NCBI RefSeq assembly: GCF_009389715.1 | Contig: NC_052396.1 | Coordinates: forward strand, 17,328,631-17,392,630 | Source of the DNA: Phoenix dactylifera | Lineage: Eukaryota; Streptophyta; Magnoliopsida; Arecales; Arecaceae | DNA: 64,000 bases | Direction: 5' to 3' | Shown: piece by piece, positions 1-14,200 of the stretch | How the letters are laid out: each line of letters starts with the position of its first letter | Position numbering within the stretch: position 1 is the first letter of the stretch | Made by a program: the position numbers and the translations under genes | The notes under the pieces: generated by a model | Databases searched by the model: none | Told to the model about the DNA's origin: nothing | Seen by the model: only the letters and a program-made list of their open reading frames with translations

Positions 1-2110
1 GTAAGAGAATAAAAAGTATCAGAGCAGAGTGATCTTTCTGGACCGTTAGGCCTTGAGTGTCTGACCTAGAGTTCTCGGCATTGGAGCTTGGCCTGGAGTG
101 CTCGGCATTGAAGCGCGGCGCGAGAGCTCGGCATGGCTCCAGTCAGCGAATACACTTCCTGGTCTCAAGGATGTACGGACTGGGAACTCAGTCTGAGAGC
201 TTGGCATGGCTCTGGTCGGCATTCGCGTGTCCTAGTCTTCGAGGATTTACATCTTGGTCTCTGAGGATGCACGGATTGGGAGCTAGGCATGGTCCTAGTC
301 AGTGAACATGTGTCCTAGTTTCCAAGGATGCACGAATTACAAGCGCGAACTGGGAGCTCGGCATGGCTCTAGTCGGAAGTCGTGCATTCTGATCTCCAAG
401 GATGCACGAACTAGGAGTGGAGACTAGAAGATCGGCATGGCTCTAGTCGGCGGTCGCATGTCCCGATCTGAGACTTACTGACAATTTACTATAGCTTGAC
501 TTCATTTCGTCTAGAGCTCGAGACTCTTGATCTCCGATGATGCGTGGACTGGGAGCTTGTCCTGAGAGCTCAGCATGGCTCTGGTCAAAGGTCATGCGTC
601 CCGATCTTCAAGGACTCGCATTCTGATGTCCAAGGATGCACAGACTGGGAGCTCAGCCCAGGAGCTCAACATTGCTCTATTTTGCAGTCGTGTCTTCCAA
701 TCTCCTGCAACTCGCATCCTGATCTCCAACGATGCGCAGATCAAGAGCGCGGACTGAGAGCTCATCCTGGGAGCTTGGCATGGTTCTAGTCGGAGGTCGT
801 GCATCCTCATCTCAAGGAACTTGCGTCCTGTCTTCAAGGATGTGTGGCCTAGGAGCTCAGACTAGGAGCTCAGCATGGCTTTGGTCAGAGATCGTGCGTC
901 CTGATCTCCAAAGACCCGCATCCCAGTCTCCGAGGATGCGCAGACTAGGAGCTCGGCCCGGGAGCTCAACATGGCTCTACTCGGAGATTGCGCGTCCCAG
1001 TCTCCAAGGACTCACATCATGGTCTCCAAAGATACACGGACTGGAAGCACAGACTAGGAGCTCATCCCGGGAGCTCAACATGGCTCTAGTCGGAGGTCGT
1101 GCATCCTAGTCTCCAGGAACTGACATCTGGTCTCCAAGGATGCATGAACTGAGAGCATAAACTAGGAGCTCGACATGGGTTTAGTCGGCGGTCACACATC
1201 CTAATCTTATGAAACTTGCGTCCTGATCTCCGAGGATGCACGGACTGGGAGTGCAGACTAGGAGCTCAGCATGGTTCTAGTCGGTGGTTGCACGTCTCGA
1301 TCTCGTGGGACTCGCATCCTGATATCCGAGGATGCGCTGACTGGGAGCTCAGCATGGCTCTAGTTGGAGGTCGCATGTTCCGGTCTCTAGGGACTCACGT
1401 CCTGATCTCTAAGGTTGTGCGAAATGAAAAAATAGACTAGGAGCTCGGCATGGCTCTGGTTAGCGGTTGCACATCCCGGTCTCCAGGGACTCGCATCCTA
1501 GTCTTCAAGCAGGTCTTGTACGCATGGCTCTTAAATTTCGGTTGGCATGGAAGGGCAGCCTCCAAGAACTCGCATCTTGATCTCTGAGGATGCGGGCCCT
1601 GTACGCCCGATGCTCGAATCTCGGCTGGCACAGAAGGGTAGCCTCCAAGGACTCACATCTTGGTCTCCAAAGATGCGAGTCTTGAATACACGATGCTCGA
1701 ATCTCAGCTAGCACGAAAACTGGCCTCCATGGACTCGCATCTTGGTCTCCAAAGATGTGGGTCCTGTATGTATAGCACACGAATCTCGGCTGGCATAAAA
1801 TGGTGGCCTCCATGTTCTCGCATCTTGGTCTCCAAAGATGTGGGTCCTGTATGCATGGCGCTCGAATCTCGGCTGGCACGAAAGGATAGCCTCTATGGAC
1901 TCACATCCCAGTCTCTGAAGATGTAGATCCTATATGCATGGTGCTCAGATCTCAGCTGGCACGGAAGGGTTGCCTCCATGGACTCGCATTCTAGTATCTA
2001 AGGATGCGGGTCCTGTATACATGTTGCTTGGATCTTGACTGGCTTGAAAAAGTGGCCTCTAGGGATGCACATCTCAGTCTACAGGGACGCGCATCCCATC
2101 TGGAAAGGAG
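1..2110. repeat. Degenerate minisatellite-like array with two subfamilies
   Basis: The whole stretch is built from diverged tandem units. From about 1 to 1500 the landmark GGAGCTCGGCATGGCTCTAG, or close variants, recurs roughly every 75-140 bases (for example near 130, 205, 360, 435, 575, 780, 970, 1080, 1270, 1357 and 1450), alternating with blocks like CCTGATCTCCAAGGATGC. From about 1530 to 2050 a second unit takes over with landmark ATCTCGGCTGGCAC and a spacing of about 83 bases (near 1541, 1622, 1705, 1793, 1869, 1952 and 2037); it shares the CTCGCATCTTGGTCTCCAA block with the first. Open frames here are repeat artefacts. The array runs off the left edge, so its full length is unknown. 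Confidence 0.85.
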
Positions 2111-5020
2111 ATAGTGTGGATAAATGGTTATGGAAGAGGAGTTGGGCACAAAAATTACAAGAGCTTCTTGCCGTGAGAGCTTAAGAGCATCTCCTTAGAA
2201 ACTTCTCGCAGTTTGTGCTTGGAAGCCTCTGGCTGCTCCATTTGGAATCTTTTGGCCTTCTTTATAAAGAGGAATAAGTATGGATCCATTATGATTTGGA
2301 GGCAAAATCTGTTATAACTTTTTTCCTTGTTTGGATTTAAATCTTTTATAATCTCCTTCCTAATTTGGACTCCATCAACAATTCAAATTTTTGAAATTCA
2401 AATATTTTTTAAATGCCCACCACGAGTCGACCCGTGATGGACGGGCTAGATTTCGGCCTCACCAGCTATGTTTTGAGGTCAAAAGCTATTTCAGAGCAAA
2501 GCAATTTTTTACTGTATGAGTGTTTGACCATTCTGGCCCTAAAGCTGTTTCGATGTTGTAGAAGAGATTCGCATTGTGTTTCGTTGTCAAGATTTTTTTA
2601 CTTAATCGTGTTTAAAGATTTGAAACTTAGAAAGGAATGGCACTTTTACTGCTACGAAGGGTCCTACCTAAAGAGCCCTCAAAAAAGCATTTAAGCATGA
2701 AATTATTGTAGCTGGAAATTTGGTGCTGGATCCCTGACTTATAGGAGAACATCTTAATGCAACCTGTAGTTTATCTTCCAATCGATGAGATTAGGATGCC
2801 TTCTCAGATTCCATCCTCTCTCTCCTTTACTGAACTACTCTTAAAAGGGTCGATCCTTAACTTGGAGCAACAAACAACTCGATCCTCCTTTGCTAAACTA
2901 GAGTACTTTTCTTTCTTTTTTTATTTTTTTTTTATATATGTTAGTGTTGAGAGTTATATCATTCTACAGTAAATACATACTGACCTATCTTACTGCACAA
3001 AGAAAACTCTGTGAACAAGTGATGATTCCGAAACCACCTGTCCCCATGACGGGCGACAAAAGAAGCAATGCCATTAGTGAGCTGATCGATCAATCTTAAC
3101 ATGATCTTTAATACTCTGAAAACGATTTAGTATGTTATGAAACATTGAAAATAGTGTAAAATTCTAGGACTCGTCAGGAACTGAAGACTGAGCATAACAT
3201 AGTAAAACCCCACGATCAGCATATTTGATCTCCTCATGACAAAAGAGCAAGATTAGATAATAAAAGCTTACTTCGCAAATACAGTGACTGAATTGTATAA
3301 GTCAAGTACTTTTAACATGTAAATCTGCACCTAAAGTGAGACCGAACTCTTAAATCATGCATCATTTACAGAAAAATAAATTGCTAGGCAATGGAATACC
3401 CTGTTGCTCCCTGATTATAACAATAGCTTTAGCTGAATCAGGCGAATCAAAAAAGAAGCAAGGGGATTATTTGGTCCCTTGATCAGAGGTAACATATAGC
3501 AAAATTTCCTTGTTGCATGCAATGTTACATACAGCAAAAGCACCTTCCAGAAAAATAATTACCTAAGTTAACATATATTAGAATTCAATCAATTTCCTTC
3601 CTAGTGAAAGAGAATTTTCCGTTAAATTAATCTGTGATGCGCTTGTGTTTTGCTTCAATCAAAATCAACAAATGAAAAGGCAATGCCAAAACATCGACAC
3701 CTCCAGACCCATAAAATGCTTCAGACACTTTGTCAGCAGACACTGTATCATGCATGATCCCTGCAAAAGTTAGACAAATTTGAAAAAAAAAAAAGTTTAG
3801 AAGTTGAGGAGCTAGAAGAAAAGAAGAGGAGAAACAATGGGTAACAGGAAGGCCACACGTAGCCGACATGAGCATTTGCTGATAAAAGATACAAAAAGTT
3901 ATATTGAACTTTAGCAGTACATGATTCTTAACTCTAATCTGAATGATCAGAAATTCTTCCAACTACATACTAACTGCAGCGTAATTTAATGATAGCTAAG
4001 AAGTATATTATAGGTCACTTAAACGTAGGAATCCAGTTGCTGGTTCTATTGGTTTAATTATTTATTTTGCATAGCCTTCTAATGCACGTAAAATTGTAAC
4101 ATGGTTCTCTTTAAGGAACTTGTATTAGACCTCATACTCATTCCATTTAATTTAGGCAATCATATGAAGCATTAACAGTTTATAACACTTTTACATGTTT
4201 GAACATTAATACAAGGAAACTTTTATATGACTCATCCATCCAGGTCTGTCTGACTGAAGTTTGTAATATCTAAGACTTCCTCACTTCACGGTGATTCCTG
4301 GTTATTAGCCATAAAAATTTAAGAAAGTAATGTCATGCCTAAGAGAGTCTCCTCTTATCTCCTTTTTCTCATCTTCCAATCCCGGCGAATTTCCAAATCA
4401 ATAAACACTTGCATCCTAAGCTTCTTTTTTTTTTTTTTGCTACACAAAAAAAGTATCGAAACCATAACTTGTTTCTGTCAACCTGCAAAAAGCATTAATA
4501 ACACAAAGAGAAGGACAATTCCTGATAAAAGTTGATGAATGGAAAATGTCAATAAACTTTTTATAAGAAAGTAACCACAGATCCTAGAGCTCTCCGACCT
4601 TAACTTTCAACTAAGTTACTTAAGATGATATCATTTTAGACTTGTCATCAATAACAAGTTAAGCCTAATGTGACATGTCACTAGCAGATTTTAATTGCTG
4701 ACATGTTACTTCACCCATAATTCTGAAATCCATCTTTGTTGGACATTGTGAGACAGAAGAGAATATGGTTTTTTATAGCATTAAGAACAGCCACCCTCAA
4801 TAGATTGTATCCTAATACTTCTACCTAGGATAACATATCTGCTTTGATAACCTAGCGGAAACTTAATCTCACACTTGCTTCCTAAGCACTTCCTCATTTT
4901 GAGTATCTGCTTCCCCCAACCCGCTGCTGCATCATACCAAGTTGCTTAGAAGGCCTTGATTTTGGCAACTAAATATGCGGTATAGCAATAAGGCACTTTT
5001 GTGGAAGCCTTGGTGTCAGC
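2111..5020. other. Intergenic stretch, no gene recognised
   Basis: This AT-rich stretch between the tandem array and the next repeat has no recognisable protein family on either strand. It contains one weak exon-like segment on the minus strand (3627-3760, listed separately), poly-T runs near 4426 and 2922, and simple low-complexity sequence. The first few hundred bases after the array (2111-2400) look like ordinary single-copy sequence. Confidence 0.5.
3627..3760 (-). other. Possible 3'-terminal exon of an unknown gene
   Basis: On the minus strand a good acceptor (CTTTTGCAG) at 3768-3761 is followed by 44 open codons ending in TAA at 3627. The peptide starts IMHDTVSADKVSEAFYGSGG and ends KHKRITD, with a less repetitive composition than the surrounding noise. 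I do not recognise the family, and no partner exon was found upstream. It could be chance. Confidence 0.2.
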
Positions 5021-5029
5021 AAATTGGGC

Positions 5030-5310
5030 CAAGCCAACTCAAAACAAGGTCCCAAAACACTGATTCTATACTTCAACCCAAGGTTTTTAAGTATTGAATC
5101 GTACAGACTGCTATTGAGCGTATGATATGAACCTAGAATAGTACCAATACAATGCAGGGGCTCAATCCAGTTCCATGATGGCACATGGTACAGGTGTTAT
5201 GCCAACTCCAACACTATACCGCATGTCAACTAGGGGCATACCATACAGTACCTGTATGGCCCTATAGGTACCACTATAGAGGATGATACCAAGATTCGGG
5301 GCCTTGCTTC
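5030..5310. repeat. Degenerate copy of the GGTTCG/TACCGG repeat family
   Basis: Clustered palindromic words such as CCATACAGTACCTGTATGG and GGTACCACTATA resemble the variable GGTACGGTATGG blocks of the better preserved copies at 44.7 and 49.1 kb. The typical GGTTCGCCGTACCGG start is not preserved, so the assignment is tentative. Confidence 0.3.
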
Positions 5311-6039
5311 AGCATAGGTCTGAGCTCAGGTAATTGTTCAAATCTAACGTCAAGGCCAAAAAAGCTCTTTCTACTTTCTACTTTTATCCACTTGAAACCC
5401 AAGTCCAACCTTACCTCCCCCCACCCTCCCCCCTCCAAACACAGAAAAACAAAAAAAAGGGGCTGACCCCAACTCCCCTCCCTACACTTGATTGCCATAT
5501 CCATCCCTCTTTTCTCGTCATCCGTAACCCTAGTGTGTAATCATTCGTGCCCTAAACCCAAGAATCCAAACCCTAGGATCACCATAATCCTAACCTTGTC
5601 CTAACTGTTTGTGATTTACTTTATCCTCATTTACCAAGCATTCCGATTTAGCACCACATGTGATTTTAGAAGCCACTAGTTAGCTAATAAAGAACCATGA
5701 GGTTAGAGGCTTGGAGCTCTAGTTTAAAAAGGCAAAAGAATGTGGGAGTGGGAAGAGATTCAGGTGACTTGTTCCTTCATCTATATCCCATGTCATCAAA
5801 GATCATGAATTCCAGCTCCAAGATGATTTACCTTATCATAGAAAGAATAAAATCCTTGCTCCTATCATGACTTTTCAATAGAGACTCGCTGACGAAGCCT
5901 TCTTACACAAACAAGGTCTTCAAGCATAAAAGCCTTTTTAAACTTTTTCATATCCATTATCACAACTTTCATTAGTGTCACCTTCATCTTCCCCCTACTC
6001 TTACTACACTCTCCAGCAGAGACTGTAAGTATCCTCTAT

Positions 6040-6690
6040 TACTAGATCCTCCAAATCTTCAATAAAAATGTTGATACCATATTAATCAATTTTCCATCAA
6101 TTTTTGCTAAATTGATACAACTCCTATGGCTCCTCTATTATAATCATTTCTCACTCTTCTAATTTTACCACACAACCATTGCAACATTCTCATTCTACTA
6201 TTTTCGACATGTTTTCTTGGATCCTCTTTATGGCCTGACATTCTGAACCCTACAACTTTATAACTTAATACCATTATATAAATTTCTCCCTTAAGTTGCC
6301 AAGGTATGCATCTATCAGATAATACCACAAAAGCAACTCTCCACTTGATCCAACCAGTCTTTCATTTTATTATATATGTCCTCATCTATTTCACCACTAA
6401 TTTGTATAATAGATTCTAGATAACAAAAATGATCACTCTAAAGTACCTCCTATCCATCAATCTGTTATAGAGCCTCAATGTTCAATTGAATTCCTATTTT
6501 TACTTAAACTGCACTCCACCAACATTTGTCCTTTTGATTTTTAAGCCCTTACCTACAAAGACTTCCTTCCATGAATCCAATTTATGTTTAATCTTTTTCA
6601 TTAATCGACTATATCATCAATAAATCATAATGCATCTTCCTGAGTATTAGAAGCAACTACATGTATGATTGATTAAAAAATATAAATTTA
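6040..6690 (-). pseudogene. RTE-type LINE reverse transcriptase remnant
   Basis: Read on the minus strand in shifting frames, this stretch gives the ordered motifs of the C-terminal half of RTE-clade LINE reverse transcriptases. A degenerate FADD box (FIDDIV near 6640) comes first, then a segment like DSWKEVFVGKGLKIKRT, then GEIDEDIYNKMKDWL near 6380, then IPWQLKGEIY, and last the hallmark MRMLQWLCGKIRRVRNDYN near 6160. In intact family members the corresponding text is close to GEIDEDINHRIK and MRMLRWMCGHTRKDRIRN. Stops and frameshifts break every part, so it is dead. It lies downstream of the RETICULATA-RELATED gene on the same strand. The edges are uncertain; 5750-6040 may be its eroded 3' tail. 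Confidence 0.75.
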
Positions 6691-6699
6691 TTGTTCCAT

Positions 6700-8270
6700 A
6701 GCCTAAGACCAAGGACTGAAAACACAACACTACTACTACACTCGTAGCTGCTCAAGCATACATGTTCTTATAAACTCAATGTACCATTTATGAATACTTT
6801 TCCTTCTTAAAGCCTATCAATTTGTTTTTATTGGTACCCTTACCATAAGCTTTCCCAAAGTCAATAAAGAACACATGCAGTATCATAAAGTGATATAGTA
6901 ATATTATAGATGCAATATCGTAAGTTTGGATATGAGAAATTAAGGAAAATGACAATGAAAATAGGGACAGCGATTTGTTTATTGAGCACATTCCACACTA
7001 GCTGAGCTAGGGAGAGGCTGCGGCACAGTAGCACCCCTAAAATATAGGATTTGAATGGAATATGTACAACATTACAAACAAATATGCTATATTTTTGTCT
7101 AGTCTGCTGTTATAAAAGTTTTAGCTATCCTTTAATATTCTTCAACGCCGCCTATACTTGTAGCCTCCCAAACCTGCTATTTGCAAACCTGCTATTTTAC
7201 ACAAAATATACTTTGATCTGATAGGCTCTAACCCAGCTACCTCTAATCCTCTAGACTTCTGCAATACATTTCAATACTTGTCTTTAAAAATCTATGCCTG
7301 CACCATTTATCCAAGTCCAACTTTAAGGGCCATGCTTGCCTATCCCTCCAAAATAAAAACTCAATTTTTAAAGTTAATATCGGAATAGAAGATGAAAAGT
7401 ATAATCATGTTAAGAAATAGTTAAACCAAAAATGTTGCATAATCATAGTTTCAAAGAAAAAATACTAGGCTGAATCTCTTCTGACTTCAATTTGGAATAT
7501 CATTTTCAACTTTGATTTAGCTATTAAAGCAATCACATAAAGCTACCACCAAGTTGATACAAATGATACCAACAACCATATGCAGGTTGTGGTATTGAAT
7601 ATTCTGAAATACAAAAAGCATAGTTTCCCGACTGTTGTGAAGGTCAGATGTCAATGAAAACATGTACCAATCTGCAGGTAAAAGAAGCAAACTTAACCCA
7701 TGATATTATAATTCTAGACAAGCATGTGTTTGAATAATTTCATTGTTAAGTATAGTAAGATTCCAACAGGCTATTGAAAATATTTGATTACTATCTCTTA
7801 ATTTACAACAAAGCAATTATCCAATGATCAGTCAATTTAATATATAATATTCTGAAGCTCATTGTCCAATCAAATAAATTAAATGGGAGATTATCATTAA
7901 AATGATCTCATGTTCCAATCAATGGATTGGTCATGTAAGGCAACTAGTGTGCTTGCTGTAAAAGATGCAGCCAGGTAGTGGAACAAGATTATATTACATG
8001 CTAAAAGAATTAAAGTAGAAGGCACATTTTGCTTGGATGATATAAGTGCACAAGAAATTGCTGGATTTTCTATCTGAGGGGGAACATGAATTTGATCTCA
8101 TGAGCGAAGGGTTCAGCCTTGAAGCTGACATTTCCTACTGTAACAAAATGAATACTAGTTATAGACACAAACTTGATATGAATACAAAACCAAATCTAAC
8201 TTAAAACATATAACTCACATCATAGCATTGAATTGCAAAGAAACCTAGTAAAAGGACGGAATATGTACCA
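6700..8270. other. Downstream flank of the RETICULATA-RELATED gene
   Basis: No gene is recognised here. The part nearest 8270 should include the 3' untranslated region of the minus-strand gene, but no polyadenylation site could be fixed by eye. Confidence 0.4.
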
Positions 8271-11200
8271 TCACTGAACACCACTCCACCGAGCCCAATC
8301 CACAAATTGCATGCCACCATAAATGTTGTTGGCAAAACGCACACCAACTGTGAAAGCCATTGCTACAGGTGGAATGCGTTTGGCTACAGGTGATGCCTCA
8401 ACCACACATTCCAAGCCATTAACGATCTGGTAACGAGTGTTGGAAGAAACCGCGAGAAACACACCTGAATTTCAGATGTTTACTAGTTAGACTAAAAAAG
8501 TTTGTTGCGAGAAACAGTAATTCATAGTAGGTACAAAGTTTACAAGTATATTTATCATAGATACTGCACTGCTATTGGATATGTTTAAACAGAATGGCAT
8601 GAATGAACAAAATTCAGCAACAGTTGCACATGTGCATGATCCTGTAACATACGTCACCACAAATGCGACATATCAGTAAACACATTTAGTTGAACAACAA
8701 CACTGATTATCATTTCTGATGGCATTATCATTGGGGAAAAAATTTAATCAAAAGACCATCAATAAATGTGTATTGTCACTTGATTAAACCTAAATGAACT
8801 TCCTCTGATGTAATAACAATCACTCCGAGCTTTGGCATTATTAAGTCATGCATGATGATCTGTTATCTGGGTGGCACACTTTTTTTCTTTTTTTACTCTC
8901 TTTTTTATTGTAAGTGCTTGATTAGTGGACAAGTATAAGATCAGATCAATTGGAAAGACAGGTCAGCGAAATACTGTCACAATAAAATAACAAACTAAAC
9001 CCCATCAAAAACACTCCTAGCTAGGTCATTAGCCAAATAACTAACCCCAATGAGCATGTTTAATAACAATATAAAAGTATAAGGAGCAAATGCTGGTAAA
9101 ACAAATTATGCAAGATGCCAGACTTCACTGCCAGCTCTAGCCCTTGAGAATTGAGAGAAAACTATGGCATAACCACTAGTAACCCTAATTTAGTACTTTT
9201 TTACCCTCCGAGACTATCAAAATTCTAGTTCATTAATCATAAGCAAGCTGGATTCCTAATTTTTTCTTTAATCCCTTGCTTTTATCCCCTTTTACCCACT
9301 TTTTACAGATATATCATGCCGCAAACAACTGAGCATGTGTCGACTGGCCATCCTTTAATCTCCTATACTGCTTCCTGTTCCTATTGCTCTGTTTTCAATA
9401 GCCTACTCCAGGATTTACATTGAAGTGATTTAGGAGCCAGCTGGTACCTAAAGAACAAATGGGTGGAGAAGCCAAGGTTTATGGAAAGAGAGGACTGGAG
9501 GATCATGGCAATGCTAAAGAGAGGAGGAGGGCCTCCTGAGCAAGGTACAGTAAATTGATATGGGAAGGAAGAGAGACAGCAAGAGAGAAGACCCAATGGC
9601 AAACTGTGGATCAAACAGATGGGTCCCATACAAAAGAAAGAGATCAAATGAAACTGGTACTGCATTGTTTTTTCACAAAGTGACTATAATAACAAAATTC
9701 CTTTAAAATCCTAACATTGGCTACCAAGATTTATTCCATCTAATATCAAATTAAACTACAGATCAAAGTATGAACTAATGAAGTTAGGGAATGTTTTGAA
9801 TGTTTTATGATTAACTTAATCGGATATTAACATGATATATTCATGTTGAATTCCTACTTATAATTTATTTTAAAAAAAATTACAACAGGTTAACAGAAAC
9901 CTGCCAAAACAAGATGATTCAAACAGAAATGGCAAATATATGAGGCAACTCCAAAAATTATAGTCGAATAAAGATAACAAAAATTTAAAAGAAAAAAAAA
10001 AGTTGAGTAAACATTCCGAATAGTTCTAGGCATACCCCAAAGAGCTGCACTTTTCACAAGTGGTGGAACAGGTATATCTTCTTCTGATTTTTTTACGCTC
10101 CTGGACATAATACAAAAGTTCAGTGATGAATATAAATAGATCAAAATGAATGGTGAAATGGCTGAAAAGACAGTAATGAGATAAATGCGGAACATTCAAA
10201 TACTGTATATATAAAATGCAAACAATAGACAAAATAAATGTCTTACAATTAATGGTACCATTCTTATTATATGCAGTCATATCGCATATTTGTTGAAAAG
10301 GCAGTCCACTTAGCATCATACGGCCACATATGCAGCCTGCTTAGCACTGTTCAATGCATATGTGGCCTGCTTAGCATTATGGGCCACATATGCTGCTCAC
10401 TCTTACATAGGCCTGTGCGGATGGAGCAGGCTCAAGCTCATGGTTAGGTTGGATGTGGGTTTTGGGGTGTACAGATATGGGTATTAGTAATATTAATATA
10501 TTAGCTACAGTATAACTATCACTATTACATCTTAAATGCTAAGCTCTAAATGCTAGCTGTTATTGTTATTTATATTACATTATTCATTTAAAAATTATTA
10601 CTAGCACTTTTGCTTATATTGTACTTAATAAATTATTTTATGTTTAAATAGTTTAAAAACATCAACTGCATATGCACCTACATACGGGATCAGCCCACAT
10701 ACAACAAATGTGCTATGCGGTCCCTTGATTGCCCACATACAGCTTCCACCTTTTAAAACAATAAGTACATAACATCCACAGCATTCAATGACCTAGGGAA
10801 AAAGAAATAAGCAAAAAGCTCCTATAGGACTTTGTTTCAAGAATCAATCTCCATAAATGCAGGCTAAAGAAAATTTATCAAGGATAGAAACTACGTTAAA
10901 TATACAACAAATCTAGCAGTTGTTTACTTGCAAAAGCAAATTATTTATTATTCAATGCTCCATTCAGCATCATGAGACACAAAAATCTCAGAAATTAATA
11001 TGATAAATTACCAAGTCCAAAATGTGAATGAAAGATTTGTCTTTATGCTAAGAGTAAAACAGAATCCTTGAGAAGGTGGAGGTCAAGTAACAAGTCGTAG
11101 TAGACATGCTGGTCAAGACTTTCCTAGAGGATATGGAAATAAAAAGTAACTCATAGTGATTTACTTAATCACAGATTAAAATATGATGAGATCTCTATGG

Positions 11201-14200
11201 GAGGTCAACTTAGGCTCCATCTTATAAAGGTTAACAACAAGCACTATGAGCTCTGGTTTAAGCTTCTAATGCTCATTTTCCCAAAAGATAGATCATAGAA
11301 GTGACCTTTCACTCAATATTTGAAAAACATCCAATTCTCCATCAACATCAAATGCTCTTCTCATTTAGGTAATTGATGCTTCATCTCCCATAGGTCAATC
11401 CATTAGATTATTCACTCAAATGCATCATCATATAAGAAGTGAACATCACTCCCTTCCTCATTTAAGTAATTCCCATTCAGGTGCATCAGTGACTTTAGCA
11501 ACTGGATCCTCTAACATGGTTGGTAGTAGTGGGAACATTCTTCTTTGATATTTATTTGTCTACTAAGATATGCATGCACAAACTACTCACATTCACCAAG
11601 GATTAGTTGAGAAGATTAGGAAGGACGGTTTTATCATGACTAGGAGGGACATGTTTTGTTGATTATTCATCAAGAACTGCACATAAATGTCTTTTTCCTT
11701 TAATACATCCTTGTCTTCTAGTGCAAACAAGGATGGTTAATAACTATACGGTTTAAGGTCTTAAAAAGTGGCTCGGTATGCTGATGATTAGGCTACCACG
11801 AAGTGCATATGTAGTATGCATATGAATACATGAGCATGTATGCAGTTGGTATAAAGTAAAGTAAGGTTCATGAAAAATATATAAAAACATAGAAAATTCA
11901 AAATAAATGAGTATATATCAAAAATAATAAAAAATCAAAGTATACACTTTCATGCTTATTCAAGAACCTCTTAGTATATAGTTGATTGTATAGAAAAGAG
12001 AGGTGACTTTAGGGCAAGGTTCGCCGAACCGGTACCGGGGCTCATACCCACCGGCAGCTAGTTACAATACGGATCCATAACATACCATACCAGAGTGTAC
12101 CGAAATAAGAAGAGGGCGAGGGAGAGAGAAAAAGAGAGGAAGGAAAAGAAAGAGAGAGAGATAAGCCAAGAAGCTTCAACTGTGGATGGGGAGCTTCAAG
12201 AACTCTAAATCTGATGATGGATCGCGCACGAGAGAGAGAGAGAGGAGGAAAGAGGGAGAGGGAACAAGAGAGAGGACAAGAAGCTTCGATCGTCCACAGA
12301 GAGCTTCAAGAGCCCCAGATCCAGTGATGGACTGAGAAAGAAAGAGCTAGAAGAGAGGGAGAGGGAGAGAGACTCACATGTCATCATCGTCGTTGGCAGA
12401 TGGCTTTGAACGAGATTAGGAAATGAATCATGCTGGTAGTTGATCGGCTCGGTTTGGTTCGATACGCCCTAAACCGATCGGTTCGGCAGGATTCGACCAT
12501 CTTTGCTCTAGGTCTACGGTATTATGCAAGGTTAGCAGTACCAGAACCGGCACTCATGCTGGTAGACTAGCAGTATGGTATGGTACCGTGTCATCCCATC
12601 CTAGTGCGTATCGACAAAGAAAAACCAAAGGGGGAGAGGAAGAAGAGAGGAAAATAGAGAGGAAAAGATGAAGGGAGAGAGAGAAAGGGAGGAGGGAGAG
12701 AGAGAAATGTCGGGAGAGGGGGAGGGAGGGGGCTTGGAAGCCCTCATCTCCTCCTCCAGTCGCCCACACATCGGTTGAGCCTTGTTTCGTTCAAAGCAGG
12801 GCTTGGCCCTTTTTTATTTTTGTTCACTTCTTTAAGTGAAGTCGGCACATTGAATGACCGGAGGAGGAAAGGAGAGCTTCCAAGCCCCCTCTCTCTCCCT
12901 CTCCCTCTCCCTCCCTCTCTCTCCCTCTCTTTTCCTCTCTTTCCTTCTCCCTCAACCCCCTCCATCGTCGGTACTTGTTTTGCTTGTTGGAACCATCTCG
13001 GTCCGCCACTAGTATAACTCAGCATGCCCCGAACCATATCGGGATGGTTCCACCATCCATGGTATTATGTGATTGAAGAAAACCTTGACAACTTAAGGAA
13101 ACTTTGTAGAACCATAATATTGTAATGTTTGTAAAGCTTAGAATGTTGGACAATAAAAAGGGTTAAGGAGAAAAGTTGTATCAAAAATGAAAATGTTAAG
13201 ATAGATGTGTTGAATTTGTGACTCCATAACCTTAACCCTCTATTATTATTAGTTGATTGAAACTTCCTAAAGTTTTTAATCTCCCCTATCCATTAAACGA
13301 ATTTAGATTCTAGTAGTCAACCCATGACTGCCAAATTCATCATTTCATTTACTTTATTCTTATTTCTAGAAGATTGTAACAAAACTTGAAGGATTAGAAG
13401 TGCTAATAGAGTTGGGAATCTACATGCCTCCATTAGCAATTTCTTTTTCCCTTTATTCAGCTTTATATCATCGGCCTCTCTGAAATTTACAAGGCATTAA
13501 CTTATTGGCCATGTCTTTGCCCTTCAACCTCATAATTTTGTTTCTTTATAGCGTCATAAGTAGGGTTGGAATTGGATCAAACCGGGCCATGCCCCTACCC
13601 GAGCCTGGCCCTAATTTTTTTGAGGCTTCGAGCTAGGCTTAGATCCGAATTTTTTTTTTCAAAACACAAGCCCGAGCCTGACGCGAGCCTAGGTCTGAGC
13701 CCAGTCCGAAACCCAACTAGGGCGACCCTCATAGGTGGCTCTAGGGGATCGGATTCCCAGCTCGAAGGGGCATGCGGAGGAGAACCCTCCTTTGCGGTTT
13801 GTTGTGGCTCTCTTCCTGAGAGTCGCCATTTATTTTCATCTCTGGGCCATCAATGACGAGTCTTCTGCCGACAATTGGAAAGTCCTAAGGTTTCTTCTTG
13901 TCCTATGTTCTCCATCTCTCTTTCTCTCCCGCTCACTTTTTCTTATCCTCTCTTCTCCATCTCTCTTCTTGCTTCATCGACCATGATGCTGCCTACCGCA
14001 CCATTGGCTCCCTTGTTGATGCCAATATTTTTGAGGCTTCGAGTTGGGCTTAGATCCGAATTTGTTTTTCAAAATACAAGCTCGAGCCTAACCCGATCCC
14101 AGGCCTGAGCCCGGCCCAAAACCCAACTAGGGCTACCATCATAGGTGGCTCTAGGGGATCAGATTCTCAGCTCGAAGGGGCATGTGGAGGAGAACCCTCC

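Noticed and set aside
57-1926. Frames up to 125 codons in the first 2 kb
   Set aside because: They are translations of the tandem array, with repeated GARPGSS and LGAQ-type text on both strands.
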